A stretch of DNA of 64,000 nucleotides from Clostridium sp. BJN0013 (GCF_040939125.1 NZ_CP162495.1:3720001-3784000), one strand, 5' to 3'; positions 1-12,215 are shown, counted from the first letter of the stretch. Numbers and translations: made by a program. The notes: generated by a model from the sequence alone, not told the origin.

Positions 1-310
1 GCCCTCGCATTAAATGGATTATACTATTCGAAATTTTATGTATCTTTCCACCATTCCATTCTGTTACTGGATACTGATTTAATAATTCGAAATTTTCATG
101 ATTACCATCGCAAAATAAAGTTCTGAAATTCTTATTATCAAGCCATTTTCGCCAATATAATTCTTGTTTACTGTTATTCCAAACTAAACCAAAATCACCG
201 CATATAATTACATAATCTTTCTTAGTTAAATTTCTTTGCTCAGGAAAATTTTTGGTATTCAATTTAGATTTATCTATGTGACCATGTAGATCACCAGTTA
301 CATATATCAT
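1..310 (-). CDS. Metallophosphoesterase, C-terminus cut by window edge
   Basis: I translated this by hand on the minus strand; about 103 residues are visible and the frame runs off the left edge. The calcineurin-like metallophosphoesterase motifs appear in order: GDLHGH near residue 6, CGDFG near 38 and GNHE near 70, which carry the metal-binding Asp, His and Asn residues. The family hydrolyses phosphomono- or diesters with a two-metal centre; the substrate here is unknown. The ATG at 310-308 is preceded by AAAGGTAG. It starts 8 bases after the stop of the frameshifted cREC gene, so the two look co-transcribed. It lies inside the guaA-linked element. Confidence 0.8.
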   Translation of the reverse strand, partial: MIYVTGDLHGHIDKSKLNTKNFPEQRNLTKKDYVIICGDFGLVWNNSKQELYWRKWLDNKNFRTLFCDGNHENFELLNQYPVTEWNGGKIHKISNSIIHLMRG

Positions 311-318
311 ATGTATGT

Positions 319-679
319 CTACCTTTCTGTATATTTATTTTTAGTAAAAGGGTAATTATAAATTTTAATATCACTATCAATAAATCCTCTTCTTTGTGCC
401 CCTATTAATGTATGATACATATTTAATCTGCCACAGGGGTTATCAGTATGAATATATCTTATCAGCTCTCAGTCCTTGTTTACATATATATTTAACTAAA
501 TCATACCCTGTTGACAATAAATTACCTTTTTCATCTTCTCCTAAATCATGGTTAAGAGAAAGAATTTCAACGTTATAATTTTCCAAATAATATATTGCTT
601 CTTCCACTGTTCTTGCTAATATAAAACTTTCAGGACAATCACGTAGGTCATCTAAGTAGAGGTTTATTTTTTCCTTCAT
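319..679 (-). pseudogene. cREC-type (cyclic-phosphate processing receiver) gene with a frameshift
   Basis: The intact frame from 679 gives 78 residues and stops near 443. It begins with an acidic LYLDDLRD segment and a later LNHDLGED segment, as in the cREC receiver-like family linked to cyclic-phosphate RNA-end processing. Around 450-455 one extra base shifts the frame. In the next frame the protein continues as IHTDNPCGRLNMYHTL, which looks like the expected C-terminal half, and ends at a TAG at 321-319. The total span is 361 bp, which is 120 codons plus one base. No slippery heptamer is visible at the shift, so a disabling indel or a sequencing error is more likely than programmed frameshifting. 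Confidence 0.7.
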
Positions 680-722
680 ATTTTTACTTCAATCCTTTTT
701 TAATATAATATGGGGCATCACT

Positions 723-953
723 TTAAGCAGCCACTTCAGAATAATTGAGTACCAATATTTCAGCTTTATTCTTTTTCGCTTCTTCCACTATTTTTTCTAT
801 TTTTAAGGCAATATCATTTTCAAGAAAATATTCCCCACATTGTTTACAAACATTGGCCGGAACACCTTTAATTATAATAATATTTCCGTTTAAATCTACA
901 ATATAATTAACTTTATCTTTTACTAAATTCCCTTTACATAAAATGCAATTCAT
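723..953 (-). CDS. YgiT-type zinc finger protein
   Basis: This 76-residue protein has CILC near residue 3 and CKQCGEYF near 36, the paired CxxC zinc knuckles of the YgiT/MqsA N-terminal domain. It then has a helical, Lys/Glu-rich tail that lacks the Xre-type DNA-binding domain of MqsA. Such short proteins are often antitoxins paired with a small DUF4258-type toxin. No partner ORF is visible on either side, so it may be an orphan. The family call is good; the antitoxin role is only inferred. Confidence 0.65.
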   Translation of the reverse strand: MNCILCKGNLVKDKVNYIVDLNGNIIIIKGVPANVCKQCGEYFLENDIALKIEKIVEEAKKNKAEILVLNYSEVAA

Positions 954-1483
954 ATATAATTACTTCCTTCTTGTTTTTAAATAATTATATCATTCATACA
1001 TATTCCTGACCAATAGCAATTAATATTAAAAATATAGATATAGATAGTATATATATTTCTGTAATTTCATATTAACATCTTAATTTAAATCCTTGTTCAC
1101 TTTTGGATGTAAACTGACATTATCATTGTCCAAAACTACAGCTTACATCCAGAAATGAATAAGGTCAATTTTGAGAATTTTAATAATAGAATTGTCAATT
1201 TGAGGTATAAAGATAGTATTATATTTTAGAGTTGATATTATTTAAGAATTATTATTTGGAATTCCATAATATATATTTAGATATGTATATTTTTACGAAT
1301 AGTAAATAAAACCTTTTAAATTTTTTTTAAAAAAAGTTGACTTTAATAAACCTAAATTTTTTAAAATTTTTTGATGAAATCTTTAAAAAATAGTGATATA
1401 ATATATTTAATGATATATTATATTGTATTTGTTGAGATTATATGAGGGTATAACTTATATAATCTCTTTGACTTTTTGTATTT
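954..1483. other. Gap of 530 bp in the integrated element
   Basis: No convincing ORF is seen. It is very AT-rich, with T- and A-tracts around 1320-1400, an inverted repeat at 1104-1151, and a hairpin with perfect 10-bp arms at 1434-1443 and 1457-1466 just downstream of the replication-type gene. That hairpin lacks a clean U-run on the minus strand, so its role as a terminator is uncertain. Confidence 0.5.
1104..1151. repeat. Inverted repeat with 13-base arms
   Basis: The arms TGGATGTAAACTG (1104-1116) and CAGCTTACATCCA (1139-1151) are complementary at 12 of 13 positions around a 22-base spacer. There is no U-run on either side. It lies between the replication-type gene and the YgiT gene of the island, so it could be an operator or a replication or transfer site; nothing decides between them. 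Confidence 0.55.
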
Positions 1484-2041
1484 TTATTCTGTATCATCCG
1501 ATCCCAATAATTGCTTTTCTAATTTCTCAAAATCATATGTTCGCTGTTTAAAATTAGTACCATTATTATAGTTTTTATATTTTTCCCTCTGCTTGTCCTG
1601 CTTTTCTTTACCTTTAACTTTTGATTCTTCTTGTTGTGCCTGAAATATTTGTTTAAGCAGCTCTACCATTTCTTTTTTCTTTCCCATAATATAGTAGTTG
1701 CTTTTGTTAAGACCTTGTCTAATTTTTGTAAAAATACAATTTTCTTTTTCACTCATTCTATTTATACAATTAGATACCCATTCCCTACTTAGCCCTAATT
1801 CATCAGCTATTTGTTGTTGGCTCGCATAACAAATCATGTAGTTATCTTTAGTATCATCAGTATTAACCCTAGCTTCAAAGAAATCTAATATCCTACTACA
1901 AGTACCCCTTATACCTTTTGAGAGGGATTTTAAGAAGGATATTTTGAGATTTAAGGCATCTGCATTACTAAAAATTTTAAGGTTTTTTAGGGGCATGAAT
2001 TCATTTCTTAATCTCTCTTTTAACTGTTCACTTAATAACAT
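1484..2041 (-). CDS. Helix-turn-helix replication-type protein of the island
   Basis: This is a 185-residue basic protein. A winged-helix-like segment lies near residues 93-122 (QQQIADELGLSREWVSNCI), where recognition-helix residues are expected. The middle to C-terminal part is rich in Lys, Gln and Glu, and a YDFEKLEKQLLG motif near the end resembles the tail of clostridial phage and plasmid replication or DnaD-like helix-turn-helix proteins. It is third in a tight run after the recombinase and an unknown gene, with a 6-base gap upstream. A replication or regulatory role in the mobile element is inferred; the exact family is not recognised. Confidence 0.45.
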   Translation of the reverse strand: MLLSEQLKERLRNEFMPLKNLKIFSNADALNLKISFLKSLSKGIRGTCSRILDFFEARVNTDDTKDNYMICYASQQQIADELGLSREWVSNCINRMSEKENCIFTKIRQGLNKSNYYIMGKKKEMVELLKQIFQAQQEESKVKGKEKQDKQREKYKNYNNGTNFKQRTYDFEKLEKQLLGSDDTE

Positions 2042-2047
2042 AATTCT

Positions 2048-2419
2048 CTACCCCCTAACCTGCAATCTCATTTTTTTAAATCTAATTTTCCACTTAGGTT
2101 TAATATAGATTGTCTCTATCCATTGCCAATGCTTGTTTATGGCAACAATATATTTATTAAAAGCTTTATCTGTCTTAATTTCTAAGTATTCTTTTAATTT
2201 GTCATAACTTGGTATTTCTCCGAAATTCCAAACATGATATTGAAAGTACATAGTAAATAAATAACATTTCTTTTTGTCGTGTTTCTCGTAACTCCCACCA
2301 TTTGTTAATATTGAATGTCTATAATTTTCGGTATAAGGGGTAGAACCTGGGTCAATGAAACCATTTAACACCTTAAATATAATTTTGTCTATATTTATTT
2401 GTTCTCTTTTTTCAGCCAT
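2048..2419 (-). CDS. Hypothetical protein of the integrated element
   Basis: I do not recognise this 123-residue protein. It is basic (many Lys, pI clearly high) and aromatic-rich, with no signal peptide or membrane segment. Its ATG overlaps the recombinase stop as TAATG, which indicates translational coupling, and its stop is 6 bases before the next gene. It therefore belongs to a three-gene recombinase-unknown-HTH transcription unit. Confidence 0.55.
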   Translation of the reverse strand: MAEKREQINIDKIIFKVLNGFIDPGSTPYTENYRHSILTNGGSYEKHDKKKCYLFTMYFQYHVWNFGEIPSYDKLKEYLEIKTDKAFNKYIVAINKHWQWIETIYIKPKWKIRFKKMRLQVRG

Positions 2420-3390
2420 TATATTCTACCCCCTCTCTTTTTAAAATAATTTTCTTTTCTCTTTAATTTAGGGGCAATATTATCTATAACTTCAACCATA
2501 CTTGACATTCTTGAATTATAATAATTGTTTAATTGTTTAAAAGTTGCGTGACCTGTAATATTTTTCAATATAAGTGGGGAGACATTCTTTTCAACTGAAC
2601 GAGTAATAAAGGTATGTCTATATATATGGATTCCACTTTTTTTAATACCTCTTTTATGTGAATACTCAACTATGCCTTTTTGTAGAAAAGTTCGGCTTAA
2701 CATATCTCCATAGACAGTAGGAAATAAATAATCCTCACCATCACCTTTTCTTAAATTTAAGTAATTGTCTAAAACTTCATAAAGAGAACTACTTATTGGA
2801 AGATATCTAGCTTTTTTGTTTTTAGTATAATTACAAGTTATTATTCTATCTATCATATTTACATTATTGACTTTTAAGTGCCTTAATTCACTAGCTCTTA
2901 ATCCCATACTAGCTAATAACCAAACACAAGTATATACCCTAATACTTACAAAATCTTTACTTTTAGGAGGTTGTAAAAGTGTGTTAAGTTCATCTTCTGT
3001 AAAAATTTCTTTATGTTCTTGTTGTACTTTAACATAAGGTATATTCAAATATTCAAATATATATCCTTTTTTCATACAATATTTTAAAACTGGCGATATG
3101 TTTTGTAAATAACTGTTAATAGTAGTCCCCTTCATACCTTTTTCCTGTAAAAAAAGTACGTATGATTCTATTGTTTTGACATCTAAGCCACCGCAATTTT
3201 TATTTTTTCCCAGAAATTTACAGAAATATTTATTATGATAATAATAAGTTTTTATTGTATCTTGCGATAATCCTCTAACCTTAGACATAGCAATGTATTC
3301 CTTAAATGCTTCTTGGTATGTTTTTTTAATAATTTGATTTTCATTTTTAAATAATTGCTTTCCTTTTGATATACCTTTTTTCAATTTCAT
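2419..3390 (-). CDS. Tyrosine recombinase (integrase)
   Basis: A SAM-like, core-binding N-terminal domain lies near residues 25-115, followed by a catalytic domain with GLRASELRH (first Arg), a Lys in the KNKKAR beta-hairpin, HIYRHTF (His-x-x-Arg), GHAT and a Tyr in NNYYNS. The five to six residues of an active phage-type integrase are thus all present. The ATG at 3390 has GAGGG just upstream and is preferred to one four codons earlier (3402). It sits against the 3' end of guaA and transcribes away from it. It most likely drives integration and excision of this element at guaA. Confidence 0.9.
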   Translation of the reverse strand: MKLKKGISKGKQLFKNENQIIKKTYQEAFKEYIAMSKVRGLSQDTIKTYYYHNKYFCKFLGKNKNCGGLDVKTIESYVLFLQEKGMKGTTINSYLQNISPVLKYCMKKGYIFEYLNIPYVKVQQEHKEIFTEDELNTLLQPPKSKDFVSIRVYTCVWLLASMGLRASELRHLKVNNVNMIDRIITCNYTKNKKARYLPISSSLYEVLDNYLNLRKGDGEDYLFPTVYGDMLSRTFLQKGIVEYSHKRGIKKSGIHIYRHTFITRSVEKNVSPLILKNITGHATFKQLNNYYNSRMSSMVEVIDNIAPKLKRKENYFKKRGGRI

Positions 3391-3450
3391 GACCACCCTC
3401 ATTTTTTATTAAAAAACATCAAAAAAGCGCTTATGAAAAACTAATTTAAC

Positions 3451-3472
3451 AACACTTTTCATAAACACTTTT
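3451..3472. repeat. Tandem 9-bp direct repeats next to the integrase
   Basis: AACACTTTT occurs at 3451-3459 and again at 3464-3472, 13 bp apart. TTATGAAAA at 3431-3439 and TTTTCATAA at 3456-3464 also form an inverted repeat. Repeats between an integrase start and its attachment core are typical of arm-type integrase sites or of a repressor operator; either fits. Confidence 0.45.
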
Positions 3473-3518
3473 ATTAACTTATTTTATTGATATATCTAGG
3501 GTTTAAGCCATTCGTATC

Positions 3519-3530
3519 CTATTCCCACTC
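3519..3530 (-). other. Probable attachment-site core in the guaA 3' end
   Basis: On the minus strand GAGTGGGAATAG encodes the last residues (EWE, stop) of GuaA. This tail of guaA is a known hotspot where tyrosine-recombinase elements integrate and regenerate the gene end. The integrase is about 130 bp away. I found no second copy in 1-3518, so the distal repeat should lie to the left of the window. Confidence 0.6.
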
Positions 3531-5051
3531 GATAGTAGCTGGAGGTTTTGAGGTTATATCATAAACAATTCTGTTTACTCCTTTAACTTCATTAACAATT
3601 CTCCTTGAAACTTTATCTAAAACTTCATAAGGTATCCTAGCCCAGTCAGAAGTCATAGCATCCGTAGATATAACTGCCCTTAGTGCAATAGTATAGCAAT
3701 AAGTTCTTTCATCCCCCATTACTCCTACAGAACGTATGTTGGGAAGACAGGCAAAATACTGCCATATAGTTTCATCTAAATTAGCTTTTGCTATTTCTTC
3801 TCTAAATATTGCATCTGCATCTCTGGTTATTTGAAGCTTTTCCTCTGTAATATCTCCTAAAACTCTTATAGCAAGTCCCGGTCCCGGAAACGGTTGTCTC
3901 CATACTAATTTATGAGGTATACCAAGTTCTTCACCTACTGCCCTAACCTCATCTTTAAATAGTTCCCTTAGAGGCTCTACGAGTTCAAAATCCATATTTT
4001 CAGGTAGTCCGCCTACATTATGATGACTTTTTATAGTAGCAGATGTTCCAAGTCCACTTTCTACCACATCAGGATATATGGTTCCCTGAACTAAAAAACC
4101 TATTTCTCCTAACTTCTTAGCTTCTTCTTCAAATACCCTTATAAATTCTTCTCCTATTATTTTTCTTTTCTTTTCAGGATCCGATACATCTTTTAACTTT
4201 TGTAAAAATCTTTTCTCTGCATTTACTCTTATAAAATTCATATTAAACTGTTTTTTAAATATATCTTCAACCTGATCTCCTTCATCTTTTCTTAGAAGAC
4301 CATGATCTACAAATATACAAGTAAGCTGCTTTCCTACAGCCTTATGTACAATCATTGCTGCTACTGAAGAATCTACTCCACCGGACATGGCACATATTAC
4401 CTTTTTATCTCCAACTTCTTCTTTTATTGATTTTATCTTTTCATCCACAAAAGAAGACATAGACCAATCTCCTTTTAAATTGCATATGTCAAATAAAAAA
4501 TTAGAAAGCATTTTTTTGCCAAAAGGCGTGTGTTCAACTTCAGGATGAAACTGAACTCCATATATTTTTTTATTAATATTCTCTACGGCAGCTACAGGAC
4601 TTTCTCCTGACTTTCCTATTATTTTAAATCCTTCCGGAGGTTGTGATACAAAATCTGTATGACTCATCCAACAACTTTCATTTTTATCTATACCAGAAAA
4701 TAAATCACTGCTATTATTGAGAACCACATCCGTTTTTCCATATTCCCTTACCTCTGCACTTTCAACTTTTCCCCCCAATGTAGTACATATAAGCTGATGA
4801 CCATAACATATACCTAAAACTGGCACACCTATTTCAAATATGTCCTCACTTATTTTAGGAGCATTATTATCATATACACTATTAGGCCCTCCTGTAAATA
4901 TTATTCCCTTGGGGTTTTTTTCTTGTATTTTATCTACAGAATAAGTATAAGGGACTATTTCACAGTATACATTATTTTCTCTAACCCTTCTTGCTATAAG
5001 TTGATTATATTGTCCCCCAAAATCAACTACAATAACTAATTCTCTTCCCAT
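3519..5051 (-). CDS. guaA: GMP synthase (glutamine-hydrolysing)
   Basis: It converts XMP, ATP and glutamine to GMP. The 510-residue length is normal. The N-terminal class I amidotransferase domain has the nucleophile Cys82 in GICYGHQ and the His/Glu pair in [11 protein letters not shown] near 170. The ATP-pyrophosphatase domain has the P-loop-like SGGVDSS near 225, and the C-terminal dimerisation domain ends in PATIEWE. The frame is intact although an element is integrated at its 3' end. It lies 175 bp after guaB with no clear terminator between, so guaB-guaA probably share the riboswitch-controlled transcript. Confidence 0.97.
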   Translation of the reverse strand: MGRELVIVVDFGGQYNQLIARRVRENNVYCEIVPYTYSVDKIQEKNPKGIIFTGGPNSVYDNNAPKISEDIFEIGVPVLGICYGHQLICTTLGGKVESAEVREYGKTDVVLNNSSDLFSGIDKNESCWMSHTDFVSQPPEGFKIIGKSGESPVAAVENINKKIYGVQFHPEVEHTPFGKKMLSNFLFDICNLKGDWSMSSFVDEKIKSIKEEVGDKKVICAMSGGVDSSVAAMIVHKAVGKQLTCIFVDHGLLRKDEGDQVEDIFKKQFNMNFIRVNAEKRFLQKLKDVSDPEKKRKIIGEEFIRVFEEEAKKLGEIGFLVQGTIYPDVVESGLGTSATIKSHHNVGGLPENMDFELVEPLRELFKDEVRAVGEELGIPHKLVWRQPFPGPGLAIRVLGDITEEKLQITRDADAIFREEIAKANLDETIWQYFACLPNIRSVGVMGDERTYCYTIALRAVISTDAMTSDWARIPYEVLDKVSRRIVNEVKGVNRIVYDITSKPPATIEWE

Positions 5052-5226
5052 TAGTGTCCTCCCAATGTAAAATTTACTTAACTGCTTTTGTTCAAATTCA
5101 TCCTTATATTTTGTGAAAATTAATTATAGTTTATTCCTATATTCTACAACTATTAATATCCACCATCAATACTCAAAGATAATTCTCCATTTCATTATAA
5201 TAATATCTAATATTAATACACTCTTA

Positions 5227-6681
<1,455 letters not shown>

Positions 6682-6738
6682 TTAAAACCACTCCAATTCT
6701 AAATTATTTTATAAAATATTCTTAAAATACAATCTAAT

Positions 6739-6779
6739 AAAAAAACCATATTAAATTCACTTAAAGAAAATTAATATGG
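6739..6779 (-). terminator. Riboswitch expression-platform terminator upstream of guaB
   Basis: On the minus strand CCATATTAA (6779-6771) pairs with TTAATATGG (6754-6746) and is followed by a run of seven T. It lies directly after the guanine-type aptamer and about 60 bases before the guaB start, as expected for a transcription-attenuating switch. Confidence 0.85.
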
Positions 6780-6792
6780 CTTTACGATAATA

Positions 6793-6868
6793 ATTCCAAT
6801 GATAGTCAGAAATTTATGGTTTCCTGAAGACATTTCCTTACCATATTCAGGATATATGAATTGAATAA
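6793..6868 (-). promoter_or_regulatory. Purine riboswitch aptamer (guanine type)
   Basis: Minus-strand landmarks are the L2 loop AATATGG, the L3 loop CCATAAA (the two can kiss), a P3 stem with CAGGAAA against TTTCTG, and a J3/1 segment GACTAT. The C in GACTAT is the guanine-specifying pyrimidine; adenine switches carry T there. P1 can form between TTCAAT and ATTGGAA with a bulge. J2/3 reads ATGTCTTC, which differs from the usual TTTCTAC-like junction. It precedes a terminator and guaB. Confidence 0.85.
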
Positions 6869-6980
6869 AAACCCTATTTAATTTTTTACGAATTTTAATA
6901 TATTTCCCTCTATCCTATTAACTATTTACACTATTTTATTCAATTTTTTAGTTTTTGTCAACGTGATTTTATAATATTCT

Positions 6981-7023
6981 TAAAACAAAAACTAACCCAA
7001 TATCTACTTAGATACTGGGTTAG
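6981..7023 (-). terminator. groEL terminator
   Basis: A hairpin with nearly perfect 15-base arms (6992-7006 and 7009-7023; CTAACCCAATATCTA and its complement with one wobble) lies 20 bases after groEL. It is followed on the minus strand by TTTTTGTTTT. Confidence 0.85.
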
Positions 7024-7043
7024 TTTTAAGTTATACATCTTTT

Positions 7044-8696
<1,653 letters not shown>

Positions 8697-8749
8697 TTAC
8701 AACTTCCGTTATATATACTTATTTGTTTTTAACATTACACTTTAATTTA

Positions 8750-9034
<285 letters not shown>

Positions 9035-9091
9035 CTAAACCCCTCCTTAAAAATACTTTGAATTTATTTTAAATTATTTTTAGTCTTATTG

Positions 9092-9118
9092 TTAGCACTC
9101 ATTAATTATGAGTGCTAA
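9092..9118 (-). promoter_or_regulatory. CIRCE operator (HrcA site)
   Basis: TTAGCACTC (9092-9100), a 9-base spacer and GAGTGCTAA (9110-9118) match the perfect CIRCE inverted repeat. It lies about 60 bases before groES, directly downstream of the predicted promoter, so HrcA should repress the operon until heat shock. Confidence 0.97.
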
Positions 9119-9128
9119 TACAATTATT

Positions 9129-9157
9129 ATAATAATGAATAGCATTTATATTTTCAA
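9129..9157 (-). promoter_or_regulatory. Predicted sigma-A promoter of groES-groEL
   Basis: On the minus strand TTGAAA (9157-9152) and TATTAT (9134-9129) are separated by 17 bases. The CIRCE repeat begins about 10 bases downstream, near the expected transcription start. Confidence 0.65.
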
Positions 9158-9390
9158 ATTTGAATTTTCCACTTATTGAACTATTTAGGCTAAAAAATAT
9201 GGGTTATACTTTAATTATATCCCTATTTCACCTTATTACTAATAATTTCACATATATCATATATTATTAGTATTTTCTAATTACATCTATATATATACAA
9301 AATTGGTATAATTTAACTCATAAAATAAAAATATATATTAAAATTGAAATGATGGTAACATTTAACTAAAAAGGAACATATATTAGACCA

Positions 9391-10131
9391 CTAAAGTTGT
9401 TCATTGCTTTGAGATGCTTTATTTTTGAAGAACTTGATTAATATTTTTTCTCCTTTAAAAATTCCTACAATAAATAAAAATACAGTTATAACAACTATAC
9501 TTATTATTACTATTTTATTGCCAGAATATATTTCAGCTCCAAAATAAGCAGATAATACTATTGCCGGTAATCTTCCCAATAAAGAACAAATTATAAAATT
9601 TTTAAATTTAATTTTAGATATACCACATATATAGGCTAAAATATCCTTAGGTATTCCAGGAATTAAATATAGTATAAACACTATAATATTAATACTACCT
9701 AAATCTAATATTTTCTGAAAGGATGTTAAATTTTTATTGGATATTATTTTATTTACAAAAGGTCTTCCATAGTACCTAGACATACTATAGGCAATTATAT
9801 TGCCTATAATTATGCCTATAATGGATACTACACTTCCTAAAAATGCTCCATATATATATCCTCCTGCAATTTGAATAATCTCTCCCGGTATGAAAAAAGC
9901 CACCACCTGTAAAATTTGAATAACTATAAATGCCAATACACTATACTTGCCATAAGACATTACTAAACCTTTTAGTTTAGTAGGTTCTGAAAATAGATAT
10001 CTATATTCATGATAATATGTATAGGCTAAAATAATAAATATGGAAAATACAATCAACAACACAAAATAAAGTTTATAATATTTAAAATTTTTCTCAACAT
10101 GTTTTAACATATAACTTATCCTCTGATCCAT
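9391..10131 (-). CDS. TVP38/TMEM64 family membrane protein
   Basis: This 246-residue membrane protein has about six hydrophobic segments. The central re-entrant region FIPGEIIQIAGGYIYGAFLG near 85 and the later YLIPGIPKDILAYICGISK are the hallmark VTT/SNARE-associated (DedA-related) motifs. Relatives act in membrane lipid handling, possibly scramblase-like; no specific substrate can be read here. It stands alone between groES and an insertion sequence. Confidence 0.85.
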   Translation of the reverse strand: MDQRISYMLKHVEKNFKYYKLYFVLLIVFSIFIILAYTYYHEYRYLFSEPTKLKGLVMSYGKYSVLAFIVIQILQVVAFFIPGEIIQIAGGYIYGAFLGSVVSIIGIIIGNIIAYSMSRYYGRPFVNKIISNKNLTSFQKILDLGSINIIVFILYLIPGIPKDILAYICGISKIKFKNFIICSLLGRLPAIVLSAYFGAEIYSGNKIVIISIVVITVFLFIVGIFKGEKILIKFFKNKASQSNEQL

Positions 10132-10239
10132 CTTATATTTTAATATGAACTATATTCAATTTACTATCTTGAATTAAAAGCTTACTTTATATATTTTAAC
10201 CTAATACAAAATACTTATTTGTAAAAATTATTTTAACTA

Positions 10240-11117
10240 GGGTGTGTCTGAAAACTAAATATTGCGAAAGAACCGAGTTTTAGGTAAAATAAGATAAAAA
10301 ACTTGGAGGGTGCAAATATGTCACAGAAGCGTTATGAAATATCAGATGAACAATGGGATCAAATAAAAAACTTAATTCCAATAGCAAAAACAGGACGACC
10401 TCCAAAAGACAACCGACTTATATTTAATGCCATACTATGGATTGCAAGAAGTGGTGCAGCATGGCGTGATTTACCAGAACGCTTCGGTTCATGGAAAACT
10501 GTATACAGTCGTTTTTGTAAGTGGCGTAACGATGGTACTTTATTAACAATTTTTAAAGAGTTAACCTCAGATGCAGATTATGAAAATTTAAGCATTGATT
10601 CAACATGTATAAAAGCCCACCAGCACAGTGCTGGTGCTAAAAAGGGGCTGTAAACAGCGAAACAAAACAGCATATTGGACTGAGTCGCGGCGGACATACA
10701 ACAAAAATTCATGCAGTTGTTGATGGACTTGGCAATCCAATCCATTTTCAATTATCATCTGGCAATCTACACGACAGTACACAGGCCGTAGATGTTCTTT
10801 CCAACGTTGATATAGAAGGCAGCAATATCCTGGCAGATAAGGCATATGGCACAAATGAAATTAGAGAATATATTACTTCAAAGAAATCCTCATATACTAT
10901 TCCACCAAAATCAAATGTAAGAGAACCATGGAATTGTGACTGGTGGCTGTACAAGGAACGTCATTTAGTTGAATGTTTCTTTAACAAAATCAAACATTTT
11001 AGAAGAATTGCAACTCGTTATGACAAGCTTGCTGATTCTTTCCTTGCTTTTGTTTATATTGCTGCTATTTTTATTTTATCTAAGTAATTTATTGTTGCAT
11101 TGTTTTCAGACACACTC
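10240..11117 (+). mobile_element. IS5 family (IS427-like) insertion sequence, complete
   Basis: The element is 878 bp. Its terminal inverted repeats are GGGTGTGTCTGAAAAC (10240-10255) and GTTTTCAGACACACTC (11102-11117), with one mismatch. A TA duplication flanks it at 10238-10239 and 11118-11119. It encodes a two-frame DDE transposase. It inserted 1 base after the duplication that precedes the stop codon of the glycosylase gene (11121), so it did not break that gene. Confidence 0.9.
10318..11087 (+). CDS. IS5-type transposase made by -1 frameshift
   Basis: The first frame (10318-10653) carries the DUF4096-type N-terminal domain and the first catalytic Asp in LSIDSTC. The second frame continues to TAA at 11085-11087 with the second Asp in ILADKAYG and the Glu in VECFFNKIKHFRR. 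The frames join at TAAAAAGGGG (10638-10647): a -1 slip on the lysine codons AAA AAG lets translation read on as AVNSETKQ. ATG at 10318 has GGAGGG upstream; a TTG at 10303 overlaps that site and is less likely. IS427-group elements commonly use such frameshifts, so this copy may be active. Confidence 0.85.
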
Positions 11118-11120
11118 TAA

Positions 11121-12029
11121 CTAAACTGTTATATTATTTTCCCTGGCATAATAAAATAGATATTGCTGGGCAAATCCTGATAATTTGCCAAATTTGTTTA
11201 TTCCGAAATCTCTTACCTTTTTTAAAGATACATCTGGTGCCAGATAAAAATGATTCATAGCTCTTTTAACCCATACATCTACAGGAAATGCAGAATATTT
11301 TTGCATAGAGAACAACATAATACAGTCTGCTACCTTAGGACCTATCCCCATAAATTTTTGTAGTTCCTTATGACAAGCTTCATCTTCCTGCATCTTAATC
11401 CAATCAATATCATATACCTCATCATAATTTTCTTTAGATTTTGTACCATTATTATAAATTTTTGATATAGTATCTATAATATATTTAGCTCTAAAGCCTG
11501 TTCCACAAGATTCTATTTCCTTTAATGTAGCCCTATTTAACTTATCTAATTTAGGAAAACTATAGTAAACTTTATTTTTAAATTCTAAAGCTTCTCCCCA
11601 TTTTTTACTTATATTCTCTATGGCTTTCTTTATCATGGGAATTCTGTTGTTAGCAGATATTATAAAAGAAACAATTAATTCGAAAGGCTCCTGTCTTAAA
11701 AGTCTAATACCTCCTCCAAATTCTACAGCTTTTTTTAAAATAGGATCCTTACCTAATATATGCTTTATTTCCCCATAATCCCGGTACAAATCAAAATACT
11801 TACACCATATTTCTTTAAAGTCTTTTTCACATGTATTATATATGAATACATCATTACCCTTTTTTTCTACTTCTATAACCTTACCAAAAGCTATCCCTAT
11901 ATAGCTTCCATTTTTTTGTCTATTCCATCTAAAGCATTGACCACAATCAAATATATGGGCTAATTCAAAATTCCTCACATCTTTTACTATAACTCCATTT
12001 TGAAAATTTTCTATATAATTAAAATCCAT
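11121..12029 (-). CDS. ogg: 8-oxoguanine DNA glycosylase, OGG1 type
   Basis: It removes 8-oxoguanine and nicks the abasic site. The N-terminal domain has FDCGQCFRW near residue 28. The helix-hairpin-helix/GPD region near 235 reads GIGPKVADCIMLF, holding the catalytic Lys, then FPVDVWVKR with the catalytic Asp. The ATG at 12029 with AAGGAG 8 bases upstream is preferred to the TTG six codons earlier. It is a single gene, with an IS abutting its stop codon. Confidence 0.9.
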   Translation of the reverse strand: MDFNYIENFQNGVIVKDVRNFELAHIFDCGQCFRWNRQKNGSYIGIAFGKVIEVEKKGNDVFIYNTCEKDFKEIWCKYFDLYRDYGEIKHILGKDPILKKAVEFGGGIRLLRQEPFELIVSFIISANNRIPMIKKAIENISKKWGEALEFKNKVYYSFPKLDKLNRATLKEIESCGTGFRAKYIIDTISKIYNNGTKSKENYDEVYDIDWIKMQEDEACHKELQKFMGIGPKVADCIMLFSMQKYSAFPVDVWVKRAMNHFYLAPDVSLKKVRDFGINKFGKLSGFAQQYLFYYARENNITV

Positions 12030-12176
12030 ACAATTACTCCTTATCAATTTATTCTCAAATTTAGTGATAAATTTTTAATATCATTATACACTAACTAGCA
12101 TATGATTTCATTAAATGATTCTTAAATTTAGATGAAGTTTAGTATTCAATTAATTAGTATATATTTCACCAATATT

Positions 12177-12215
12177 AAAAGGCTGTACTAGGTTAGCCCC
12201 CAATACAGCCTTTTT
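12177..12215 (-). terminator. nfnB terminator
   Basis: AAAAGGCTGTA (12177-12187) pairs with TACAGCCTTTT (12204-12214) around a 16-base loop, 8 bases after nfnB. The A/T flanks on both sides could make it bidirectional. Confidence 0.8.

Noticed and set aside
443-679. Programmed frameshift in the cREC gene
   Set aside because: The shift site is a short AT run without a slippery heptamer, stem or Shine-Dalgarno-like stimulator. A disabling indel or sequencing error is simpler.
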